Below, piece by piece: positions 1 to 7,269 of a stretch of 64,000 bases of DNA. Made by a program: the position numbers and the translations under genes. Position 1 is the first letter of the stretch. Each line of letters starts with the position of its first letter. Origin of the DNA: an uncultured Collinsella sp. (GTDB lineage: Bacteria > Actinomycetota > Coriobacteriia > Coriobacteriales > Coriobacteriaceae); assembly GCA_900551665.1 (NCBI GenBank), contig URWW01000003.1:1-64000 (forward strand). Direction: 5' to 3'. The notes under the pieces were generated by a model that had not been told where the DNA came from, did not search any database, and was given only the letters and a program-made list of their open reading frames with translations.

Positions 1-20
1 CGCGAGTTCCGCACGAACAG

Positions 21-39
21 AAGGCCCCAGTGGGGCCTT
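21..39. terminator. Hairpin terminator at the left edge
   Basis: An 8-bp stem, AAGGCCCC paired with GGGGCCTT around an AGT loop, lies between the window edge and the stop of the minus-strand acetyltransferase. No long T-run follows on the plus strand. It most likely ends a gene lying outside the window. Confidence 0.55.
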
Positions 40-99
40 CGTCGTGAGCAGGACTGTCTGAGCAGCGGACCTTGTATGGGTTCGCCCGAGCCGCCCTCG

Positions 100-753
100 T
101 TACGCTTCGTCGCCGTACATGTACACCGTGAACCCGTCACCCGTATCCTGGCTGTGGTCCTCCGCAATGCGAGTCATGCCGATATGGTCGTAGAAATGCC
201 AATCGGACTCGCTGTCGGTCATGAGGAAGAACTTGGTGCAACCGGCCTCCCGAATCGCGGTGCGGGCGCGTCGCAGCAGCTCTCCTCCCAGGCCCTTGCC
301 CTGGAACTCGGGGCGGATGATAAGCAGGTTGATCTGCGCCTGCGCGAACTCGTTGCCCGTGGCGGCAAAGCGGTCGGCCGTGGCCTTCTCACGCGTGTCG
401 CCGAACAGACAGCCGGCCAGGCGCTCGTCGCCGCCTTGCTCGAGGCGCGCGGTTGCCAGTGCCAACAGGTCCTCGTAGCGCTCGTGCCAGTACTCGTTCA
501 CGCGCGGCTTGCCATCGTCGAACACGCCGACGCAGCACAGGGCGATCGGCTTGCCGTCCGCTTCCGCGACGATTGTGATGGGGGAGCGGTTGAACTGCAT
601 GGAGATGTTGTACCGCCCCGCCAACATAGCGTCTTCAAAGTCGCCGCGGTTGCGGAGGCTGTTGGTCCACAGCGTGCAGTACAGGTCGGCGAATTCGTCC
701 AGGTCCTCGTGGCATGCGGCGCGGAACGTGAACTCGCCGGGGTTGATGGTCAT
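100..753 (-). CDS. GNAT-family N-acetyltransferase
   Basis: This 217-residue protein has the fold signature of the GCN5-related acetyltransferases, which move an acetyl group from acetyl-CoA to an amine. The acetyl-CoA loop is visible near residues 149-160 as Q-G-K-G-L-G within PEFQGKGLGGELL, followed by the usual helix. The C-terminal WHFYDHIGM segment is the typical GNAT motif B region. The start is supported by TAGGAGG a few bases upstream of the ATG. The gene diverges from the ABC-F gene. The substrate cannot be told from sequence; the middle of the protein (residues 80-140) carries no recognised extra domain. Confidence 0.85.
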   Translation of the reverse strand: MTINPGEFTFRAACHEDLDEFADLYCTLWTNSLRNRGDFEDAMLAGRYNISMQFNRSPITIVAEADGKPIALCCVGVFDDGKPRVNEYWHERYEDLLALATARLEQGGDERLAGCLFGDTREKATADRFAATGNEFAQAQINLLIIRPEFQGKGLGGELLRRARTAIREAGCTKFFLMTDSESDWHFYDHIGMTRIAEDHSQDTGDGFTVYMYGDEA

Positions 754-864
754 GGGATCCTCCTATCGATGACAACGCTATAGCTTCTACCCATACGCGC
801 TGCTCGGTAGTATGGACGGCTGGTAAGATGAAGGGCTGTGCAAAGATAAGCGAGGAGCGTTGAT

Positions 865-2751
865 ATGGCCATTCTGCTCGGCTGCGACAGCGTGCATCTG
901 GAGTTTCCCACCAAGTTAATCGCCCGGGACGTGACCCTGGGCGTCAATGAGGGCGACCGTATCGGCATCGTCGGCAAGAACGGCGACGGCAAGTCGAGCT
1001 TGCTCGGCGTGCTTTCCGGGTCGATCGAACCGGACGCGGGGCGCGTGACGCGCCGCCGCGATGTGACGGTCGGCGTGCTCGGGCAGCGCGATGCGCTCGA
1101 CAGCGCCTCCACGGTGCATAGGGCCGTGGTGGGCGACCTTCCCGAGTACGAGTGGGCCGCGAGCCCGCGCGTCCGTCAGATCCTGGACGGGCTCATCGCG
1201 GATGTGCCCTGGGAGGGTCTGGTGGGGGAGCTGTCCGGTGGCCAGCGCCGCCGTGTGGACCTGGCGCGCCTGCTCATCGGGGACTATGACGTCCTGATGC
1301 TGGACGAGCCCACCAACCATCTGGACATGCGCACCATCAACTGGCTCGCCGAACATCTCAAGTCCCGCTGGCAGCGCGGCAATGGCGCCATGCTCGTCGT
1401 CACGCACGACCGCTGGTTCCTCGACGAGGTCTGCACCTCCATGTGGGAGGTGCACGACGGTTGCGTCGATCCGTTCGAGGGCGGTTACTCCGCCTATATC
1501 CTGCAGCGTGTTGAGCGCGACCGCATGGCCGCCGTGACCGAGGAGCGCCGCCGGAACATGGCGCGCAAGGAGCTCGCATGGCTCTCGCGCGGCGCGCAGG
1601 CGCGAAGCACCAAGCCGAAATTCCGCGTTGAGGCGGCCCGTGAGCTCATCGCCGACGTTCCTCCCGTGCGCAACGAACTCGAGCTGAAGCGCCTCGCGGT
1701 GAGCCGCTTGGGCAAGCAGGTCATTGATGTAATCGACGTCGATGCGGGCTATGAGAACGGTGCGGCGGAGGACGGGTCCGGCGCCCCCGCGTCCTCACGT
1801 CCCGTGCTCTCGGATGTGACGTGGCTGATCGGCGCCGGCGACCGGTACGGCCTGTTGGGCGAGAACGGCGCGGGCAAGACCACGCTGCTCAACGTCATCC
1901 AGGGCAAGCTCAGCCCCCGCCGCGGTCGGGTGAAGATCGGGTCCACGGTGCGCTTCGGCGTCCTCTCCCAGCAGCTCGATGAACTGAAGCCCGTCGAGGA
2001 CGATACGATTCGTGAGGTGCTCGCCCGTGGCAAGCGCTATGTGATGGTGGAGGGCAAGGAAACGAGCCCCGAGAAGCTCCTTGAGCGCCTCGGCTTCACG
2101 CAGCAGCAGATGTGGAGCCGCATCAAGGATCTTTCCGGTGGTCAGAAGCGCCGCCTGTCGCTGCTGCTCACCATCCTGGAGGAGCCCAACGTGCTCATCC
2201 TGGACGAGCCCGGTAACGACTTGGATACGGATATGCTCGCGCTCGTTGAGGACCTGCTGGACAGCTGGCCCGGCACGCTTATCCTGGTCACGCACGACCG
2301 CTTCCTCATGGAGCGCGTGACCGACCAGCAGTGGGCGCTCATCGGCGGCACCCTGCGACACGTACCGGGCGGTGTGGATGAGTATCTCCGGTTGACGGAG
2401 GGCCTGAGTGCGGGCGGCTCCGCGCGCCCCCAGGCCCCCGGATTCAACGGCGGCCAGGGGGGCGACCCCAATTCTTCGAACGCCCCGCAGGCGGGTGCTC
2501 AGGGTCCTCAGAATGGGCTCTCGAATGCGGAGCGTCAGCGCCTCAAAAAGGAGGTCGCCTCTCTCGAGCGCAAGATGGAGACGCGTCGCGCCAAGGTCGA
2601 GGAGCTGGAGCGGGGGATGTTCGACATCGATCCCACCGACTTCGCCGCGCTCACCGCCCAGCAGGATGCCAGCGCCGCCGCTCGCGACGAGCTCGACGAG
2701 CTCGAGATGGCATGGCTCGAGGCGAGCGAGCGCCTAGAGACCTCAATTTAG
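865..2751 (+). CDS. ABC-F family ATPase, Uup-like
   Basis: This 628-residue protein has two ABC ATPase domains and no membrane segment, the layout of ABC-F translation or ribosome-associated factors. The first Walker A is GKNGDGKSS (residues 37-45, with D where A is usual), signature LSGGQ at 123-127 and Walker B ending in LMLDEPTNHLD. The second has GENGAGKTT near 332, LSGGQ near 423 and LILDEPGNDLD. A linker of about 50 residues rich in P, G, Q and N leads to a C-terminal coiled coil (about residues 550-628), as in Uup. AGGAG precedes the ATG by eight bases. The last codons and the TAG stop lie inside a dispersed palindromic repeat. A role in antibiotic resistance cannot be judged from sequence. 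Confidence 0.85.
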   Translation: MAILLGCDSVHLEFPTKLIARDVTLGVNEGDRIGIVGKNGDGKSSLLGVLSGSIEPDAGRVTRRRDVTVGVLGQRDALDSASTVHRAVVGDLPEYEWAASPRVRQILDGLIADVPWEGLVGELSGGQRRRVDLARLLIGDYDVLMLDEPTNHLDMRTINWLAEHLKSRWQRGNGAMLVVTHDRWFLDEVCTSMWEVHDGCVDPFEGGYSAYILQRVERDRMAAVTEERRRNMARKELAWLSRGAQARSTKPKFRVEAARELIADVPPVRNELELKRLAVSRLGKQVIDVIDVDAGYENGAAEDGSGAPASSRPVLSDVTWLIGAGDRYGLLGENGAGKTTLLNVIQGKLSPRRGRVKIGSTVRFGVLSQQLDELKPVEDDTIREVLARGKRYVMVEGKETSPEKLLERLGFTQQQMWSRIKDLSGGQKRRLSLLLTILEEPNVLILDEPGNDLDTDMLALVEDLLDSWPGTLILVTHDRFLMERVTDQQWALIGGTLRHVPGGVDEYLRLTEGLSAGGSARPQAPGFNGGQGGDPNSSNAPQAGAQGPQNGLSNAERQRLKKEVASLERKMETRRAKVEELERGMFDIDPTDFAALTAQQDASAAARDELDELEMAWLEASERLETSI

Positions 2752-2772
2752 GGACAGTCCCTTTTTTGAGGT
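2740..2772. repeat. Dispersed palindrome, copy 1 (degenerate)
   Basis: The arms ACCTCAATTTAGGGAC and GTCCCTTTTTTGAGGT flank a central A, with three mismatches. The left arm contains the end of the ABC-F gene, including its TAG. The core GGGACAGTCCC is followed by six T, so this copy also looks like a small intrinsic terminator. It belongs to the same family as the copies at 16251, 18156, 20613, 24220 and 36662. Confidence 0.75.
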
Positions 2773-2782
2773 TGAAAATGAA

Positions 2783-2809
2783 CGCGCCGAGGGGTGAATC
2801 CTCGGCGCG
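2783..2809. terminator. Bidirectional hairpin between ABC-F and ppk
   Basis: A 10-bp stem, CGCGCCGAGG with CCTCGGCGCG, and a 7-base loop lie between two convergent genes. There is no clear T-run on either side. Confidence 0.55.
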
Positions 2810-2839
2810 CACTCGTCTGGATGTGTAAAACGCACCCGT

Positions 2840-2858
2840 CCCCAATTACACATTGGGG
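2840..2858. terminator. Hairpin just after the ppk stop
   Basis: CCCCAAT and ATTGGGG pair around TACAC, four bases beyond the ppk stop. An overlapping inverted repeat, ATGTGTAA at 2821 with TTACACAT at 2846, offers an alternative fold. It may end ppk transcription or be a second short palindromic repeat type. Confidence 0.4.
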
Positions 2859-2862
2859 CTCT

Positions 2863-5190
2863 TTAGGAGAGCATCTCCTTGAAGCCGCCCATAATCATGC
2901 GCCAGCCGCGCTTGAAGCGGCCCTCGGCGGCCTGGGGTGCCGGCACGATGACGGTTGCCTCGGCCTGGACGATCTCTCCCTTGGCGGGTGAGGCTCCGCA
3001 TGCGCGCGTGCTGGGCAGGGGCTGGGCGGACCCCAAAAGCTCGGCGCGTGCACGGCGCTCCTTTTCGACCGCAGCCCGGGCGCGTTCCTCCTCGGCGGCG
3101 CGGGCGCGCTCGATGGCCTGCGCCATGAGGTGCTCCTGCGCGTTGAAGGGCGCCTCGCCCTCCGCGCGGGCAACGGGGACCCAGCGTCCGCGTGCGTCGA
3201 GCTCGCGGGCCTTCACGTTGTCGCGCAGCTGGTCGGCCATGTAGTCACGCACCATGGCGCGGCAGGTGGGGTCGAGGACAGGATAGGCGATCTCGACACG
3301 GTGCTCGGTGTTGCGCGTCATCATGTCGGCGCTGGACAGGTACACCGTATCCGCCTCCTCGCCGAACGAGTAGACGCGCGCGTGCTCCAGGAAGCGCCCG
3401 ACGATCGAGCGGATGTGCACGTTGTCGGTGCTGCCCTCGATACCTGGCAGCATGCATGAGATGCCACGGATGATCATGTCGACGCGCACGCCCACACGGC
3501 TCGCCTCGGCGATCTTGTCGATTACTTCACGGTCGGTCAGAGAGTTCATCTTGAAGAAGGCGTGCGCGGGCATGCCGGCGCGTGCACGGGCGATCTCGCG
3601 GTCGAGGCCGTCCATGACGAGTGGTTTGAGACCGGCGGGCGCGACACCGAGATAACGGTATTCGCCGTGCAGGTTGCCCAGCGTCAGGTTGCGGAAGAAC
3701 GCATTGGCGTCCTCGCCGATGCCTTCATGCGCCGTCATGAGCATGAAGTCGGAGTACAGGCGCGCCGTCTTTTCGTTGAAGTTGCCCGTGCCCAGGAGCG
3801 TGATGCGCTCGATGCGCCCCTGGTCGTGATAGGTGAGCTGGCAGATCTTGGAATGACATTTGAAGCCCTCGGCGCCGTAGATGACCGTGCAGCCTGCCTC
3901 TTCGAGGCGCTCGGCCCAGGCGATGTTGTTCTCCTCGTCGAAGCGGGCGCGCAGCTCCATGAGGACCGTGACCTCCTTGCCGCGCTCGGCGGCGGAGATG
4001 AGCGACTCGCACAAGCGCGACTGGCGGGCCACACGGTAGAGGGTGATGCGCAGTGAGATGCAGGCGTCGTCGTGTGCCGCCTCATTGATGAGGTCGAGCA
4101 GCGTGTTCATGGACTCATATGGATAGAAGAGCAGTTTGTCGCCGGCGAGCACCTGCTCGCGCATGGGTTCGCCCGGGCAGAACATGGGGCTCGGCTGCGG
4201 TGCGAACGGGGGGAACAGGAGCTTCTCGCGCGCCGCTGCGGGGAGCTTGCCCTCAAGGGAGAAGATGAAGCCGAGGTCGAGGGGCATAGTCACGGAAAGC
4301 ACCGCCTGTTGGGTCAGGTGCAGCGCCTTGCGGATGGATTTGACGGCCTCTCTGCCCAGGTCGCCGTGAATGGCGAGCAGCACGGGCTGCAGCCTCAGAC
4401 GCTTCTTGAGCACCTTCTTCATGTGCTGGCGGTAGTCCTCGTCCTCCTCGACTCCCTCGCCGTCCGGATCGAGGTCGGCGTTGCGGGTGACGCGGATCAC
4501 GGCGCTGTCCTGCGGGGCGTAGGCGCCGAAGCATGAATCGAGACATGCCAGGATGGTGTCTTCGAGCAGGATGTAGCGCAACAGGCCGTTCTCGTTGGAG
4601 ACCTCGATCACACGCGGAAGGGAGGTCGGCACCTCGATGATGCCGAGCAGGCCCTGCTCATCCTCGGATGCGGACGCGAGCGTGCAGACCACGTAGAGGG
4701 CCCCGTTGCGGAGGTTGGGGAACGGGTGGCGCGGGTCGATGATGAGCGGGGAGAAGATGGGCTGCACGTTGCGGTTGAAATAGCTCCGCACCGTGTCGCG
4801 TTCGGTCCCAATGAGCTCCGCGGGCGTGATGCGTTCGATGCCCTTGGCGCGCAAGAGGGATTCGATGGCGTCGAAGGATGCGGAGGCCTTGGAGAACAGC
4901 CCCGGCAGTTCGGAGAACACGGCGGCGACCTGCTCGGAGGGGGTCATGCCGCTCTTGTTGTCGCGCGGTTGGCGCTTGAGGGTCGCCAGGCTCGAGAGCC
5001 CGCCCATGCGGACCATGAGGAACTCGCGCATGTTGCTCTCGAAGATGGCGATGAATTTCAGGCGCTCGAACAGCGGCACGGATTCATCCATCGATTCGGC
5101 GAGCACGCGCTCGTCGAATCGGAGCCAGGAGAGCTCTCGGTTCTGGGTGTAGGTCATGTCGCGCTTCTTATCGTGTCCGTCATTGCCCAT
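2863..5190 (-). CDS. ppk: Polyphosphate kinase 1
   Basis: PPK1 reversibly transfers the terminal phosphate of ATP to polyphosphate. The N-terminal domain opens with NRELSWLRFDERVL, a PPK1 hallmark. The first phospholipase D-like domain carries the autophosphorylated histidine in GFKCHSKI, followed by LLGTGNFNEKTA; the second catalytic histidine is in RFLEHARVYSF. At 775 residues it is longer than the usual roughly 700. The last 85 or so residues form a charged Ala/Glu/Arg-rich helix and a variable tail ending in basic and hydrophobic residues, not part of the catalytic core. GAGGGGGC just upstream supports the ATG at 5190; a second ATG at 5157 has no good ribosome site. Confidence 0.95.
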   Translation of the reverse strand: MGNDGHDKKRDMTYTQNRELSWLRFDERVLAESMDESVPLFERLKFIAIFESNMREFLMVRMGGLSSLATLKRQPRDNKSGMTPSEQVAAVFSELPGLFSKASASFDAIESLLRAKGIERITPAELIGTERDTVRSYFNRNVQPIFSPLIIDPRHPFPNLRNGALYVVCTLASASEDEQGLLGIIEVPTSLPRVIEVSNENGLLRYILLEDTILACLDSCFGAYAPQDSAVIRVTRNADLDPDGEGVEEDEDYRQHMKKVLKKRLRLQPVLLAIHGDLGREAVKSIRKALHLTQQAVLSVTMPLDLGFIFSLEGKLPAAAREKLLFPPFAPQPSPMFCPGEPMREQVLAGDKLLFYPYESMNTLLDLINEAAHDDACISLRITLYRVARQSRLCESLISAAERGKEVTVLMELRARFDEENNIAWAERLEEAGCTVIYGAEGFKCHSKICQLTYHDQGRIERITLLGTGNFNEKTARLYSDFMLMTAHEGIGEDANAFFRNLTLGNLHGEYRYLGVAPAGLKPLVMDGLDREIARARAGMPAHAFFKMNSLTDREVIDKIAEASRVGVRVDMIIRGISCMLPGIEGSTDNVHIRSIVGRFLEHARVYSFGEEADTVYLSSADMMTRNTEHRVEIAYPVLDPTCRAMVRDYMADQLRDNVKARELDARGRWVPVARAEGEAPFNAQEHLMAQAIERARAAEEERARAAVEKERRARAELLGSAQPLPSTRACGASPAKGEIVQAEATVIVPAPQAAEGRFKRGWRMIMGGFKEMLS

Positions 5191-5476
5191 GATGGCCCCC
5201 TCGTGTGTTGCGGCGATACCTGGAAGTGATGATGCCTGCGAAGTCGCATGAATGTCTCAAGGTTATCGCCGTGTCCGGACTGAACCCGAGTGTAGCGCGC
5301 AGCCATGATGAGCTCTTTACACGCTGCTTTCGAACGTGTTAAAGACTCGCGTGAATGTAAGCGATGGGCGCGGATGAGCCGCGTGAGGCGCCGTTGGGCG
5401 TACACTGATGAACGTGTGAGAAGACCTCGGATGCCGTCCCATCGGCGGGCGCGCACCATGAACGTGAGGGGTACCT

Positions 5477-6559
5477 ATGGTTCGAATCGGCCTTTTGACC
5501 AGCGGCGGCGATTGCCAGGCGCTCAACGCGACGATGCGCGGCATCGTCAAGACTCTCGACCATCGCTCGGGAGAACCGGTCGAGATCTTCGGTTTCGAAG
5601 ATGGCTATCAGGGCCTCATCTACAAACGATTCCGCAAGATGACCCCTGCCGACTTCAGCGGCATCCTCACGCGCGGCGGCACGATCTTGGGCACGAGCCG
5701 CACACCCTTCAAGCGCCTCGATATTCCCGAGGCCGACGGCGTGGACAAGGTCGCCGCTATGAAGGGGACCTATCGCGAACTCGGCCTCGACTGCCTGTTC
5801 ATGCTGGGCGGAAACGGCTCCACCAAGACCGCCAACCGCTTGGCGCAGGAGGGCCTGAACGTGATCGCGCTGCCTAAGACCATCGACAATGACACATGGG
5901 GGACCGACATCACCTTCGGCTTCACGAGTGCGGTCGAGATCGCGACCAAGTGCATCGACGACATCCACACCACCGCGAGCAGCCACGGCCGCGTCTTTGT
6001 GATCGAGATCATGGGGCACAAGGTCGGTTGGATTCCCCTGTATTCCGCCGTCGCCGGCGGTGCGGATGTGTGCCTGATCCCCGAGATCCCCTACGAGATG
6101 GATAGCGTGATCGCCGCGATCGACCGCCGTATGCAGTCGGGTGCGCGCTTCACCATCATCGTGGTCGCAGAGGGCGCCATTTCTCGCGAGGAGGCGGCGC
6201 TGTCCAAGAAGGAGTACAAGAAGCTCGTGGCGGCGCGCACGTCGCCGTCTATCGCCTACGACATCGCCCGCGAGATCGAGGCGCGCTGCGGGCGCGAGAC
6301 CCGCGTGGCGGTGCCCGGGCACACCCAGCGCGGCGGTCAGCCCGATGCGCAGGACCGCGTGTTCGCCACACAGTGTGGCGTCGAGGCGGCGTTGGGCTGC
6401 TTGGAGGGGGAGTACGGCTTTATGGTGGCCCAGCGCGACGGCGAGATGCGCCGCGTGCCGCTGGCAGAGGTCGCCGGCAAGCTCAAGTACGTCGACCCTG
6501 CCAGCGACCTGGTGCGTGAGGCCCGCGCCCTCGGCATCTCCTTCGGCGACGAGGCTTAG
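5477..6559 (+). CDS. pfkA: 6-phosphofructokinase (mixed donor-site signature)
   Basis: This 360-residue enzyme phosphorylates fructose 6-phosphate in glycolysis. The phosphate-donor loop TSGGDCQALNA is near residue 8, GGNGS at 111-115, and PKTIDND at 133-139 with the catalytic Asp137. The pair of a glycine in GGNGS and a lysine in PKTIDND is a mixed signature: ATP enzymes of the E. coli type have glycine at both places, pyrophosphate enzymes have aspartate and lysine. Donor choice is therefore open, as in the actinobacterial-type group. GTGAGGGG precedes the ATG. Its TAG overlaps the kdpE stop on the other strand, so the two genes converge with a 4-base overlap. Confidence 0.93.
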   Translation: MVRIGLLTSGGDCQALNATMRGIVKTLDHRSGEPVEIFGFEDGYQGLIYKRFRKMTPADFSGILTRGGTILGTSRTPFKRLDIPEADGVDKVAAMKGTYRELGLDCLFMLGGNGSTKTANRLAQEGLNVIALPKTIDNDTWGTDITFGFTSAVEIATKCIDDIHTTASSHGRVFVIEIMGHKVGWIPLYSAVAGGADVCLIPEIPYEMDSVIAAIDRRMQSGARFTIIVVAEGAISREEAALSKKEYKKLVAARTSPSIAYDIAREIEARCGRETRVAVPGHTQRGGQPDAQDRVFATQCGVEAALGCLEGEYGFMVAQRDGEMRRVPLAEVAGKLKYVDPASDLVREARALGISFGDEA

Positions 6560-7269
6560 CGGGGCTCGAGGCGCTGCATGCGGTAGCCCACTCCGACGTG
6601 CGTCTGGATCATCGTGGGATGCGATGGGTCGGCCTCGATCTTCTTGCGCAGGGTTCGCATGAACACGCGTAGGCTCGCGATGTCGCTGTCCCAGCTCGTC
6701 CCCCAGATCTCGTGCGTGATGAAGGTGTGCGTGAGCACCTTGTCGACGTTTTTCGCCAAAAGCACGAGGAGCTTGTACTCGGTGGGTGTGAGCGAGAGGC
6801 GCTCGCCGTCGAGCTCGGCGTATCCCGCGGCGTAATCGATGTGCAGGCCTCCGTTGTCGAAGGTGCTCGCCTCGACGGATTCGGCGGTGATCATGGTCGA
6901 GCGCCGCAGGTTGGCGCGGACGCGGGCGAGCATCTCCTCAACCGAAAACGGCTTTGTCAGGTAGTCGTCGGCGCCGGCGTCGAGCGCGCCGATCTTATCC
7001 GAGTCCTCGACGCGCGCCGAGATGACGATGATGGGAACGGCCGACCAGCTGCGGATCTTGTTGATGACTTCGACGCCATCGATGTCCGGCAGGCCGAGGT
7101 CGAGCATGATCAGGTCGGGGTTGCGCGATGCCGCGTCCATGATGGCGGTCTCGCCGTCCGTCGCCTTCTCGACGCTGTAGCCGTGCAGGTCGAGGGCGGT
7201 CGTCACGAGGTTACGGACCGCCGGGTCGTCTTCGACCACGAGGATGCTTGAGTGCGCGGCGTCATTCAT
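6556..7269 (-). CDS. kdpE: KdpE response regulator
   Basis: This 237-residue OmpR/PhoB-type regulator controls the kdp potassium-uptake genes. The receiver domain shows Glu13-Asp14-Asp15, the phospho-acceptor Asp57 in LDLGLPD, and Lys106 in LTKPF. The C-terminal winged helix (about residues 140-235) contains LTPTEYKLLVLLA and ends with the usual VGVGYRM. The ATG at 7269 was chosen because it begins the receiver domain and overlaps the end of kdpD by eight bases (ATGAATGA), implying translational coupling. Confidence 0.95.
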   Translation of the reverse strand: MNDAAHSSILVVEDDPAVRNLVTTALDLHGYSVEKATDGETAIMDAASRNPDLIMLDLGLPDIDGVEVINKIRSWSAVPIIVISARVEDSDKIGALDAGADDYLTKPFSVEEMLARVRANLRRSTMITAESVEASTFDNGGLHIDYAAGYAELDGERLSLTPTEYKLLVLLAKNVDKVLTHTFITHEIWGTSWDSDIASLRVFMRTLRKKIEADPSHPTMIQTHVGVGYRMQRLEPR

